DNA of 31,906 bases from Ophiobolus disseminans (GCA_010093685.1 MU006234.1:268607-300512); one strand, 5' to 3'. Shown: positions 1 to 10,624, numbered from the stretch's first letter. The notes: generated by a model not told the origin, from the sequence alone. Translations and numbers: made by a program.

Positions 1-2501
1 AATCTTATAGCGCGTGCCTTCTCCTTGTTTACACCCCCTAAGCGTTTAGCACCTCTATTCTAGGCTTAAGTATTAGAAGCTGAAGGCTTAATAATAATCC
101 CTTTAGAGTTAAGCTAGCGCTAAACTTGTGGTTTAACAGTAGTGATCTCATTGTCTACTTTAATAATCTTAATAGTGATGTTAAAATAGATCCTAAGAAA
201 GGTAAAGAAGATCCTGAGTTTGTTAATAATAGAGTTAGCAGTTCTGTTATCCGTGAAGTACATGTCCTACTAGAGTCTAGAGAACCTGCAGGTAATAAGC
301 ATTTAACTCTTCTTCTTAGTGATGCTCTGCTCCTTATAGGAGTGGAAGTTAATAGCTAGTCTTTCTCCTAGTCCTAGGTCATTGTTGCGTAGTGTGCGGC
401 GTATTTAACGCTTAGCTTTAGCTTTGCTACATAAGTTGCACTTAACTATAGTGATGCCTTTAATGCGCACCCTCTTAGCTTGCTAAACAAGGTGCTTAAT
501 AGCTGCTAGGCCTAGATAGCCTAGGCGCTTATGCTAGGTAATAGCTAAGAACCTTTATAGTGCTCTTAGTGTTCTTAAGTTTGTTGTGTAGAAAGCTGAG
601 TTAATAGTTAAGTAGTGTTCTAACACCTATTGGCTATAAAGCTTAGTAAGCCTTTCTAGGATAGATCTATCTAGTCTCCTAAGTGTAGTAGGTTTATGCT
701 TAGTTTCCTACTATATGCCTAGCTGCCTAAGGAGGCGGAATAATACTAGGTTGCATAGGATGTCTAGACAGATAGCAACATCATAAAGGATAAGCTTAGT
801 TGTTCTACTCTAATTGGTTAGGAATAGGTCTAGTGAACTATACCCTGTAATCTAGAGTTAAGAGTTGCCTGCCTATATAAAGTCGCTAGGTGTACATAGT
901 CTATTGTTATAGGTGCGCTCTAGGTTGTTAGTGATGTGGCAGGTTAAGCCTAAGTCCAAAATAAAGGAGTGTTTTAAAGGGTAACCTTGATTGCCACTGA
1001 CTTAGAATAAGGCCTTAGTAATTGCGGTGATTTGCCGACCCTCTAGTCATTGTTGATTGTCATCAGAGACATCCTAGATAATTAGTGTCTAGGAATCTGA
1101 TCTCTTGATGTATAGAGTTTAAGACTTTAATCTACTCTTGCTTCTTAATGCTCCTTAAAGAACAGTGTCGTGCTTGCGCTTGTATTCTACAAGAGTGCGC
1201 ATAGTAGAGTTTAGTTTCCACTATTTAGGTGCTTAGTCATCATTAATATACTAGCAATCCTTAATGTCATGGACTTAGTCACATGCTAGGCACTTCTTAC
1301 CCAAAAATGCCTTGTTACTAGTAGGTCTTTTGCTAGACTAAGAGGAGAATTAATTGCTCTTTCTCTTTCTACTAGGGTTTCTTTCCCTGTGTTTAGATAG
1401 CGCGCTGTTTTCTATAGCTTTAGAAGCGTCCTTCTAGCTATCCTAGGTGGTTGCACCACTATTAGCGAGAAATAAGGAGTTATTAGCTACAGCAATAAAT
1501 GCCTGCTTTTTATTCACTAGTTTCAGCGGATAATTTAGGCTCATGTATTCCTAGAAGCGTTTCATTATCTCCTTTCTTGTTATAAGAGAATTAAACCTTC
1601 TAGTATCTTAGAAGGTTGCAGCCTATATAGGTGCTGCCTTGTTTACCGCCTGCAGGAAGTCTTTAGTGATATTGTTAATATTATGTACCTTAGACACTCT
1701 ATGCACTGCTGCATCTAATAATGCCTTATTATATTCTACTAGCTATGTATCCTAATTGTGTGTATTGCGTATAGGCTTAAGAGCGGTGTAGTAGCGTTCG
1801 CGTGTGCGTTCCTTTTCAAGGCGATTATCAACCCTAGTAGTGAGCTTAAGGTTAGTAAGCTACTAGCGTAGTGACTGTTCTAGTAGGCAGCATGTGCGTT
1901 AGAGATAGAGCGCAACTGTTAATTGGATCAGCTAGGTGACATGCTAAATACTCTTCTGTTGAGTATTATATTAGTGGAGATTAAGCTTGTATCTCTTAGT
2001 AAGGGTCTTATAGTAGTCTATATCCTCCTTGTAGGCTTTCTAGCCTTGGATTAACAGCATAGATAGGCGTGTTGCCTTCTTAATCCTAGCTGCAGCACTG
2101 TACTAGGATAGTTTAGGTAGGTCTAGCATAACTAGCTTGATCAGGAATAGGACTAGTTCTTCTTCCTTTACATTGTCCTAGATGTTGTAGGCAGCGCAGC
2201 GCGCTTTGACTTAAGTAAGCTAGGTAGTCTAGTTATACTAGTTGCTGAGGATAACAGTTGCATCGCGTTAATTAATAAGCGATATAGTGTAGTTGTTGAA
2301 TAGCTTTTGTTAGGTAGCCTTAGTAGGTAGCCTTAGTAGGTAGCCTTAGTAGTAGCTTTAGTAGTAGCTTTGGTAAAGGCAGTGAGACTCTTAATTGTTA
2401 GATTTGATAAGGTATTAAGGCCTAATAATAGATAAGATAAATTAATAATAATGTGTTGTATTGTTGTAGTGTTCCCTAGTCAAGTGCGGAGTTTAACTAG
2501 G
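1..2501 (-). mobile_element. RIP-degraded Ty1/Copia retrotransposon, copy A (gag to integrase)
   Basis: Read on the minus strand, this block translates into a Ty1/Copia polyprotein broken by many TAG/TAA codons. A gag region lies around 1450-2200. A CX2CX3HX4C zinc knuckle lies at about 1253-1292. The GAG-pre-integrase domain lies at about 425-545, with the HKRLG..G motif and the CNLC pair at 429-440. The integrase core starts left of that and runs off the window at base 1, so reverse transcriptase is not seen. The stops fit CAG/CAA/TGG to TAG/TAA changes, as RIP produces. The plus-strand open frame at 126-359 is the antisense of the integrase segment, not a gene. A short tandem array of gtaggtagcctta-type units at about 2311-2365 lies at the gag N-terminal side. 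Gag-pol identity is confident; the exact right border is not. Confidence 0.85.
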
Positions 2502-2595
2502 TGTTAGATCTAGTACTAGTGTACTAAGGCGCTTGTGCCCGCCCCTCCTGTTTCTTTTAGTGTTAGTAGCCTTACAGCACCCCTAATATCTAACA
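2502..2595 (-). repeat. Candidate short LTR or terminal repeat of Copia copy A
   Basis: A 94-bp segment begins TGTTAGAT and ends ATCTAACA, giving LTR-like TG...CA ends with an 8-bp inverted repeat. It lies where the 5' LTR of the minus-strand copy A is expected, just upstream of gag. No second copy is visible, because the other end of copy A is outside the window, and I see no convincing primer-binding site beside it. It could also be a small unrelated inverted-repeat element. Confidence 0.35.
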
Positions 2596-2884
2596 CTTAG
2601 AGGTATATAGGAGTGCGTAGAGACTTAGAAACCTTAGATTGTCTAACAACGCCTACAGGCCTTGTACGAAAGGATATTAAAAAACTACTAAGCTATCTAC
2701 AGGACTAGCTTAACTAAATACACCTAATAAAACATGCACTCTTCCTCGTAGGATCTAGAGAATCTAGAGTCGGGCTAGATGCGAAGCGGGGTTAAAGCGG
2801 ACCCGATACAGAGACGATGTAGAGGCAAGTAGAGGCAAAGCCTAACTATAGAATAAGGTGTTTGCAACCTCGTTACACGACCCA
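2596..2884. other. Unassigned segment between Copia copies
   Basis: No gene can be called. The left part is AT-rich and RIP-like. From about 2750 it becomes GC-richer (cgggctagatgcgaagcgg). One plus-strand frame from about 2611 to 2790 is open apart from one TAG and one TAA and reads like coding sequence, but I do not recognise the product. It may be a fragment of another transposon. Confidence 0.4.
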
Positions 2885-3058
2885 GCTAGGTACCCCTAAC
2901 CTAACCCTAGCCTATCGTCCGTGCGACCCTATCCCAACCTATACCCAGCCTAAAATAACCCTACCTAACCTCTACCTATAGACCGTGCGACCTAACCCTA
3001 GCCTCAACCCAAAATCCGTGCGACCCCTACCTAACCTATACCCAGCGGTGGGTACCCC
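2885..3058. repeat. Degenerate telomere-like, CCCTAACC-rich block
   Basis: The block is built from imperfect CCCTAA/CCTAACC words (for example ccctaacctaaccctagcc), in the spirit of the TTAGGG telomere repeat. They are interspersed with three copies of CCGTGCGACC at 2919, 2983 and 3016, and repeats of acctatacccagc. Both ends carry a ggtacccc motif (about 2889 and 3050). The C/G strand asymmetry is strong. It sits between two Copia copies and interrupts the expected downstream pol sequence of copy B. It may be an interstitial telomere-like tract, a subtelomeric repeat or the tail of another element. Confidence 0.6.
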
Positions 3059-5557
3059 GAACCTATTTACTAGCCTAAGTGGAGGTGTTAGGTATATGCC
3101 TATAATCTTTCTCCCTATGATTTTCCTCTCTTAGTAATAGCTAGGTAGATTAGTCTATTCTTAAGCTGTTAAGTCTTTAGTAGTGTTATCTTCAAAGAAT
3201 AATTTAACCTCTAGATTAGTTAGTAGTGTTAGAAGCTCTATAGTCTTAATATAAGTTGCAATCTCTTCTAGTGTACTGTGCATAAGGTTATCTATTAGGT
3301 CCTTAGTGTTGCTATTAAATACTAAGTGCTTATTAAACACAACATCGCGTGTGCTAATAACCTTAGCTATAGATAGTATCTAGATGCGATAGATGTTAGA
3401 TAATCTGTATCTAACTAGGTAGCTAACCTAAGCCTTTAGGTCTAGGCGTTAGAGGCGTAATTTCCCTCTGTAAGTATTATTAGTTATTGCAAAGGACTTG
3501 CATCTATATGCTTTAAGATAAGTAAGGTTTAGTTTACGGAGTTTAGTAGCAATTCTATTAGAGAAAGCAATCCTTGTAAAGAAGGTCTTATATAGGGTCT
3601 TCTAGTTATTAGTGTAATTTAGCGTTCTATTATAGAGGTAAACTGCTGCTCTAGTGATTTTAGGCTACAGTTCCTAGAAGAGATTAGCATCTAATCTTAT
3701 AGCGCGTGCCTTCTCCTTGTTCACACCCCCTAAGCGTTTAGCACCTCTATTCTAGGCTTAAGTATTAGGAGCTAAAGGCTTAGTAATAATCCCTTTAGAG
3801 TTAAGCTAGCGCTAAACTTGTGGTTTAATAGTAGTAAACTTATTATCTACTCTAATAATCTTAATAGTAATGTTAAAATACATCCTAAGGAAGGTAAAGA
3901 AGATCCTAAGTTTGTTAATAATAAAGTTAGCAGTTCTATTATCCGTGAAGTACATGTCCTATTAGAATCTAGAGAACCTGCAGGTAATAAGCATTTAACT
4001 CTTCTTCTTAGTAATGCTCTGCTTCTTATAGGAGTAGAAGTTAATAGCTATTCTTTCTTCTAGTCCTAGGTTATTGTTACGTAGTGCGCGGCGTATTTAG
4101 CGCTTAGCTTTAGCTTTGCTATATAAGTTGCACTTAACTATAATAATGCCTTTAATGCGCACCCCCGTAGCTTGCTAAACAAGGTGCTTAATAGCTACTA
4201 GGCCTAGATAGCCTAAGCGCTTATACTAGGTGATAGCTAAGAACCTTTATAGTACTCTTAGTGCTCTTAAGTTTGTTACACAGAAGGCTAAGTTAATAGT
4301 TAAGTAGTGTTCTAACACCTATTAGCTATAAAGCTTAGTAAGCCTTCCTAGAATAGATCTATCTAGTCTCCTAAGTGTAGTAGGCTTATGCTTAGTTTCC
4401 TACTATATGCCTAGCTGCCTAAGAAGGCGGAATAATACTAGGTTGCATAGGATATCTAGATAGATAGCAATATTATAAAGAATAAGCTTAGTTGTTCTAC
4501 TCTAACTAGTTAGGGATAGGTCTAGTGAACTATACCCTATAATCTAGTGTTAAGAGTTACCTACCTATATAAAGTCGCTAGGTGTACATAGTCTATTGTT
4601 ATAGATGCGCTCTAGGTTATTAGTAATATACTAGGTTAAGCCTAAGTCTAGAATAAAGAAGTGTTTTAAAGGGTAACCTTAATTGCCACTAACTTAGAAT
4701 AAGGCCTTAGTAATTGCGGCAATTTGCTAACGTTCTAGTTGTTGTCAATTGTTATTAGAGATATCCTAGATAATTAGTGTCTAGGAGCCTAATCTCTTAA
4801 TGTGCGGAGTTTAAGACTTTAATCTACTCTTACTTCTTAATGCTCCTTAAAGAATAGTGTTATACTTACGCTTTTATTCTACAAGGGTGCGCATAGTAGA
4901 GTTTAGCTTCTACTATTTAGGTGCTTGGTTATTATTAATATACTAGCAATCCTTAATGTTATAGTTTTAGTTACATACTAGGCACTCTTACCTAAAGATA
5001 CCTTGTTACTAGTAGGTCTTTTGCTAGACTAAGAGGAGAATTAATTGCTCTTTCTCTTTGTACTAGGGCTTCTTTCCCTTTATTTAGATAGCGCGCTGTT
5101 TTCTATAGCTTTAGAACCGTTCTTCTAGCTATCCTAGGTAGTTGCACTACTATTAGCGAGAAATAAGGAGTTATTAGCTACAGCAATAAATGCTTGCTTT
5201 TTATTTACTAGTTTCAGCGGATGATTTAGGCTTATGTATTCCTAGAAGCGTTTTATTGTCTTCTTTCTTGTTATAAGAGAATTAAACCTTCTAGTATCTT
5301 AGAGAGTTGCAGCCTATATAGATGCTGCCTTGTTTACAGCCTACAGGAAGTCTTTAGTGATATTGTTAATATTATGTACCTTAGACACTCTATACACTAT
5401 TGCATCTAATAATTCTTTATTATATTCTACTAGCTATGTATCCTAATTGTGTGTATTGCGCATAGGCTTAAGGGTAGTGAAGTAGCGTTCGCGTGTGCGT
5501 TCCTTTTTAAGGCGATTATTAACCCTAGTAGTAAGCTTAAGGTTAGCAAGCCACTAG

Positions 5558-5708
5558 TTGTAAGGCGCACGCGCGCACGTGAGGCAAAGCCTCGTGCGTT
5601 AGCTGCGGCCTATACGATATATACTGTTCCGCACACTATAATCAATGTTTATTAATTATACGTACCTTTTTAGTTGCATAGCGTAGTAGGTGCGGACCTG
5701 CGTCCTAA
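5558..5708. mobile_element. 151-bp insertion in copy B flanked by CACTAG duplication
   Basis: Compared with the uninterrupted site in copy A (ctactagcgtag), copy B carries 151 extra bases flanked by CACTAG at 5552-5557 and 5709-5714. The insert is CpG-rich, with cgcacgcgcgcacg at the left and a gcacgtgaggc...gcctcgtgc hairpin. It lacks the RIP look of its surroundings. The ends (TTGTAAGGCG... and ...CGTCCTAA) are only weakly inverted. It is most likely a MITE or SINE-like non-autonomous insertion that arrived after copy B had been mutated. Its superfamily is unknown. Confidence 0.7.
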
Positions 5709-6010
5709 CACTAGTGTAGTGACTGTTCTAGTAGGCAGCATGTGCGTTAGAGGTAGAGCGCAACTGTTAATTAGATTAGCTAGGTAACATGCTAAATACT
5801 CTTCTGTTAAGTATTATATTAGTAGAGATTAAGCTTATATCTCTTAGTAAGGGTCTTGTAGTAGTCTATATCCTCCTTATAGGCTTTTTAGCCTTAGGTT
5901 AATAGTATAGATAGGCGTGTTGCCTTCTTAATCCTAGCTGCAGCACTATATATAAGAGGTTAGACCTCTACTATCCTTAGTAGAGTTAATTCGGTTTAAT
6001 AGAAGAGCAT

Positions 6011-6110
6011 AGAACATTATAGAATGTCCTAGAACGTTATAGAATGTCCTAGAATATTATGGAATGTCCTAGAATATTATAGAATGTCCTAGAATGTTAT
6101 AGAATGTCCG
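6011..6110. repeat. Five tandem 20-bp units inside the solo LTR
   Basis: Five consecutive 20-bp units of the form agaayrttatrgaatgtccy run without gaps. They differ mainly by transitions (aacatt, aacgtt, aatatt, aatatt, aatgtt). Each unit carries two GAA words 10 bp apart. The regular spacing suggests a promoter or enhancer repeat of the LTR. Confidence 0.9.
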
Positions 6111-6167
6111 GAAACTAGCTAGAACAAGATATGTTCTTCTAACAGCTGACAAATGCCGATGTATATA

Positions 6168-6180
6168 GAAACTTCTAGAA
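6168..6180 (+). promoter_or_regulatory. Perfect three-unit heat shock element motif in the LTR
   Basis: GAA at 6168-6170, TTC at 6173-6175 and GAA at 6178-6180 give the nGAAnnTTCnnGAAn pattern recognised by HSF1-type factors. A TATA-like gtatatag lies immediately upstream (6161-6168). The motif is seen directly; its function is inference. Confidence 0.45.
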
Positions 6181-6353
6181 GCTAGCAGTCTGCTCTCTGG
6201 CTCTAGATAGACTCTATCGAATTTATCTCTGTTCAACCTAGCCTTCCTGCTGTCTTCAGCCTAGCCCCTTACACTATACTAGCATAGTTAAGGCAGGTCT
6301 AGCATAACTAGCTTGATTAGAAATAGGACTAGTCTTTCTTCCTTTATATTGTC

Positions 6354-8114
6354 AGTGTGGGTAGTAGAGCGGATAGCTCCTCTAGGACTGCTACAGTAAC
6401 TGCACCCCCCTAACCTACCTATTTTTAACGCTTATTACTAGATAAGAAGGCCTGTAAGGCCTTACGCTTACCTGTTTAGGCAATTTAGATAGCTTTTTTA
6501 GAGTTTTAAGCTGAGATTTTGGCTGCCCGCTCAGCTGCTTTCTCGGCTCTCTCCTTCTCCCTCGCTGCCTTAGCCATCTCTCGTTAAGTACGTTTCTCAT
6601 TAGCTATCTTTTGTTTGTATAGCTTGTTGGCCGCCCGGAGCTCCTTAAGCTCTGCTTTTTAGAGTTTTTCCTATTGCTCTTCTTGCTCCTTCACCATCGC
6701 CCGTACCCGAGCTTCTCTCACCTTCCTTAGTAACCAGAAAATAGCCCTACCGTGATACTCCTTACGCTATTGAAGATCGAGAGGTTTACTATACTTTTTC
6801 CGCTTCTTTTTAGTGTTAAGAGCTGCTTATAACCCCTTATTTTCGTGTTTGAGTAGCGTATTCTAAACAGTAAGTCGGTGAAGTGAGCGACTAAGCTTTT
6901 TTAACTCCTTTCAATAGATGTCCTTCATTATAGCTCAAATTAGGGGTTCTATCTCCTTATAACTAGCCACAAGGGAGTGTGTAGAAGATCCCTGCTCGCT
7001 ATCTTATCCGGGTGGGGTCTAGATAAACCTTTTCAGTATAAGGTCGGCATCCATAGGGTATATACCAGTGGCTTCAAAGCTTTTAAGTATAGTCTTTTTC
7101 TTGAATGAGGTCATCCAGGCAGCCCAAAACAATAGGAAGAAGTCTCCTTTCGTGATAGGGAGAAGCCCTAGTGCTTATTGTTGATGCCGAGCGAGTTCGG
7201 ATGAGTAAGCCGATGAGAGAAGCTTAAACAACACCACATCTAGTGGCTGAAGCGTGTGAGTTGAATGGGGAGGAAAGATGGCCATGAGTATCTTGTTCTG
7301 GTCACAACACTCTATGAAATCCATAGTGAGATAAGATCCATAGCCATCTAAGATATGTAAGCGGTACACTCTATAGGTTCTGGGTTTAGTGTAGCGATCA
7401 AACACCTGTTCAAGCCAGGGCAGTCCTATATCGTTATTCGTCCATCCAGAGGGACTTGAGGAGACATGAACCTGGTGTTTTCCAGCCGTAATATCGTTCA
7501 CCCAGGCATCCCAAACTGCTCTACTAGCTTCTGATAGATGATCCCGGGTGGAAGAGCTGATCCATCAGCACAAACGCATGCTAGTACTGTTATCCACTCC
7601 CGATTTCCATCCTGGATCGATGCCTTCACCTCCTTCTTCACCCACATACGCTTACTAAACACCCGTTTTGCCCTGCCGAGTACCCCTATCATGAAGCCCT
7701 TCTCATCCATATTGTATATTTAGTGCCGCTCTATATTATATTCCTTTATTTTCTCATGCAACAACTGAAAGTATAGCGTATACTTATCACCAGAATCAGC
7801 TTAGTGGCGTACGCGATCCATTCCAGTGCTCCATTTAGAGATGAGATAGATACTGTTTCTTAAGATAAAACGCGTAACCTGCAATTTTGTATACGAGGTT
7901 TCTTCTCCTAGCTCTTGCGCATCAAATACTGCTATCGCAGCCTCAACTGGGTCCATATTGGTGGAATTATCACGTAAATAAGTTGGGGTGGGTCTGGTGT
8001 TTTGGTGTTGTTCGGCGGGGCGTTGACCGACTCCGGGCGTTGAGTGCACGGACACGTTATGTAAGCCCTGGCTCACAGCCACAGCGCTAAAAGTGTTCAG
8101 CCTGGGATCACACT
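6354..8114 (-). mobile_element. Degenerate Fot1/pogo (Tc1/mariner) element
   Basis: The extent is taken from the end of Copia similarity at 6353 to the last bases that could belong to the element before the kinase promoter. The transposase remnant reads on the minus strand. The ends are not proven: only AGTGTG is shared between the left end (6354) and the inverted right end (8114), and no TA duplication is visible. The right border is therefore approximate. Confidence 0.6.
6415..7956 (-). pseudogene. Fot1/pogo-type DDE transposase, broken
   Basis: The start MDPVEAAIAVFD (ATG at 7956) is typical for fungal pogo-like transposases. Soon after TSYTKLQ the sequence jumps to VTRFILRNS, so most of the N-terminal helix-turn-helix/CENP-B-type DNA-binding region is deleted. 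The DDE_1 core follows: IYNMDEKGF (first Asp), LHILDGYGSY (second Asp), CDQNKILMAIFPPH (third Asp) and THTLQPLDVV. Near 7530 one base is missing: the upstream frame runs into a stop after QKLVEQ, while the other frame continues as SRAVWDAWVND. Several TAG/TAA/TGA codons and a basic, coiled-coil-like C-terminus (6415-6750) follow. The element cannot make an active transposase. Confidence 0.85.
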
Positions 8115-8185
8115 TCGCACTTCACCTGTTCTCTACATTGATACCGAAGTCTTCCTTTTTATCGTTGCATTGATTACCGTCACCT

Positions 8186-10611
8186 TTGCGCTTGCCGGCA
8201 TGCGGGCGGGCGATGTCTTTAGCAAGCGTACAAATCACTGCCATTGAGGCGCAGCTGTCTAGCTACTTCGATGCCTCTCAGCCTCGTGACAAGTTCGAAG
8301 ACTCCGATATCAACGAAATAGCACGTTTGCTGGCACTTTCAGGGAACATCGCACGAGAATGTCCACGTATCTATATCGTCCTGAGGACCGTCGGGCACCT
8401 AGAGCAGCTGGACAAGTTATTGAGCAAGGGATTTGCTGATGAATGGTTCCCAATCCGCGAAGCGCGTGGTCTGCCTTCGTTCCTCGACACACGAATTGTG
8501 AACAGCATTCTTCAAACACAGAATCTGGTTGAGACCGCAGCTCTTCACTTTGAACATGGCGAACACCTAACGCTGGGTGGAGGGCCAGACCACCCTGATT
8601 TGTTCCAAATCGGCAATCGGTTAGGTTCTGGACAGTATGGACAGGTGGACAAAATTGTGAGCAGGGTTAGTTTCAAAGAGTATGCTCTCAAAAGAATACG
8701 TCGACGGGCTGCATTCGGCAACCAGTCCATGCTGGCTATCACAGAGTTTCGGAGTGAAAAAGAAATAATGAAGACGTTTGATCACGAACACATTGTGCGA
8801 TACATTGGCAGCTACACGGATTCCAGATTTCTAGGATTGGTTATGAGTCCAGTCGCAGATTGTGACCTTACGACGTACATGCACGAAACATGCACCGACA
8901 CGAGCAAACGTCCAACTATGAAAACATTCTTTGGCTGTTTAGCCTCCGCGCTTTACTACCTGCACGCCGAAACCATCAAACACAGAGACATCAAACCAGG
9001 CAACATCCTCATACACGGAAGCAAAGTACTGATAACGGATTTCGGTCTGTCTCGCGACTTCCTTGACACTACTTCTGGACCGACTGCACACACCCCGCGA
9101 TATGCTCCCCCAGAGGTGGCTGCGCATGGAAAACGTAATTATACCGGTGACATCTGGTCTCTAGGATGTGTCTTCCTAGAGATCGCGGCTGCATTGCATG
9201 GTCATAGCGATGCTTGGATCCGAGACTATTTCAAAAAGCACTATACCAAAAGCGATCACTACCACGCGAATCTTAAAGCTACTGAGCAGCTGTTGGACGA
9301 ATGGGAAGATGCCTGGGATAGGGTCGAAAAACGACCGTTGAGTTGGATTCGATGCATGCTCCAGGCAGAACGTACCTCTCGACCTTCAGCAGCACGGGTG
9401 TTGGAGTTGACCACTTCTGAAGTGGAGCCAGACTTCAGTGCCACTTCATTCTGTGGCATTTGTTGCTGCTCTACAGACGATCATACAGATTCTGTAGGTA
9501 GTCCGGTAGAGGATACTCACACCGGACTGATCCGCCAAGGAGAGATCGCTGACGATACAAGTGAGTCGCGGCCGACGTCTGGAAGAAGTGGGATCATGCC
9601 CACCAACAACAACGCAATTACATCGCCCGAGGAAGTGCAACACATCAAAACTAAACCAGAGACAGAGTCTCAAGGGGCCCCCCCAAATGCCCGAATGCAA
9701 AGTATGCCAGAGATCGCCGGCCCTTCATGTCAGTGGATAGATTTACTCTGATACCTAGCAGTCTCGTTGATATCTAAGTAGCCGCAATCTCTACATCGGG
9801 CCGCGTATTCGGTGTACAGCTCTCTACTAGTCAGCAGTATGCCTGCACTCATATCAATAACTCCGAGGAGAATCCATCGGTGAACTTGCAGGGAAAACTG
9901 CCCATCGTAGTAGCTCAGTGTGGTGCCGCAGATTCGGAGCAGAAACTCAATCAAAAAGAAGAGATAGAGCTGCACAGAAGCTCGGTGAGGAACCCTGATG
10001 TCGACGCAGATATTTCGCCCTCAAAAGTAGTTGCGAAGCAAACCGGAACCGAAAACGAATCCCAACCTGCACCCCAGGTTACCTCCGCAGAACCGCACGC
10101 AGCAATCAGACGTATGTTTCTCGCCATCCTTGACACATTGATTTCTTCGACTTTTTGGCGGCGAGTTTGGGATTTGGTGGTCGCCTCGGCAGACTGGAAA
10201 CTTAGGCGCAATATCTACGAAGCATGGCGGATGAGAATATCCAACGACCTGCGCTTTGTGTCCTTTTGGCGAGCCGTAAAACAAGAATATCGCGGAACCG
10301 ATCTGGAGCGCTACTGGAGATGGGTCGTCGACATGTCTGAAGCAGCACCGTTCAGAGAGTGGTGGGCAGTTAGGAAGACGATGCTTCCTTTTACAGGGTA
10401 TTCGTGTGAGTTGTTCGCTGGGAACTATTGTTTTTTTACTAACGATTGGCCAGGGCTTGAACTGCTTGTTTTTGCTGTATTACTTTACTGCAACGTGCCG
10501 CGCTTTATCACTCCGCTCATAATCTTCCTGATCAACCTCAACAACCGACCTGCTTGGGCGCAGTTGTATCTGTGCGTTGTATTGGGCCTGTATGGGTGGA
10601 GTCTATATTGA
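8186..10611 (+). CDS. Serine/threonine protein kinase with C-terminal hydrophobic region (two exons inferred)
   Basis: Exon 1 encodes a complete kinase core. The glycine loop GSGQYG is at residues 147-152, the ATP-binding Lys169 in YALKR, the likely helix-C Glu191, HRDIKPGN with catalytic Asp268, DFG at 285-287 and the APE-like PPE at 308-310. About 135 unassigned residues precede the core, and a CGICCC cluster (423-428) follows. ATG 8186 gives the longest form; ATG 8213 is possible. The frame ends at 9751. A second frame, open from 9778 to the TGA at 10609-10611, has no in-frame ATG before about 10114. An intron from GTATGC (9702) or GTCAGT (9729) to TAG at 9780-9781, with CTGAT as branch site, joins both in phase, giving 781 or 790 residues. 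Exon 2 adds a Trp/Arg-rich segment and two or three hydrophobic stretches near the end (ELLVFAVLLY, ITPLIIFLINL, LYLCVVLGLYG). I infer a membrane-tethered kinase; the substrate is unknown. Confidence 0.75.
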
Positions 10612-10624
10612 GAATAGCATGTAA

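Larger units (their letters stand above)
5951..6273. mobile_element. Solo LTR (323 bp) with 5-bp target duplication CTATA
   Basis: The insert begins TATAAGAGG and ends CCCCTTACA. Restoring a RIP change at base 2 gives TG...CA ends with a TGTAAG/CTTACA inverted repeat. CTATA precedes (5946-5950) and follows (6274-6278), and copy A has the empty site (ctgta). It carries a five-unit 20-bp tandem repeat and a GAA/TTC heat-shock-like motif. No internal retrotransposon sequence remains, so this is a solo LTR left by LTR-LTR recombination. Its parent family is not otherwise present in the window. Confidence 0.8.
3075..6353 (-). mobile_element. RIP-degraded Ty1/Copia retrotransposon, copy B, with two nested insertions
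   Basis: From 3693 rightward this repeats copy A at a constant offset of 3692 until the first nested insertion. It extends further left, so the integrase C-terminus is visible on the minus strand at about 3250-3620, including the LRLQRLD.KAWVSYLVGY-type region. Reverse transcriptase and RNase H are absent; the sequence breaks into the telomere-like block. Copy B looks more mutated than copy A. For instance, the second Cys of the pre-integrase CNLC pair (4121-4132) is Tyr by a G-to-A change, and the zinc-knuckle region has lost one base near 4985. It is interrupted at 5558-5708 and 5951-6273. On the right, similarity to copy A stops at 6353, where pogo-like sequence begins. The plus-strand open frame at 3818-4063 is antisense noise. 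Confidence 0.85.

Noticed and set aside
126..359. Plus-strand open frame, repeated at 3818-4063
   Set aside because: It is the exact antisense of the Copia integrase segment. Conservation between the two reflects the direct repeat, not a gene.
5449..5655. 68-codon plus-strand frame
   Set aside because: It crosses the border of the 151-bp insertion into Copia sequence on the antisense strand, so the frame is accidental.
6011..6110. CRISPR-like regular repeats
   Set aside because: The 20-bp units are contiguous without spacers and lie in a eukaryotic LTR; it is a tandem repeat, not a CRISPR array.
6354..8114. TIR pair AGTGTG for the first pogo relic
   Set aside because: Only six bases agree and no TA duplication is seen, so this could be chance. 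Used only as an approximate border.
9880..10611. Independent 243-residue gene starting at 9880
   Set aside because: The first codon is GTG, not used as a start in fungal nuclear genes, and the frame is open upstream to 9778. It fits better as exon 2 of the kinase gene.
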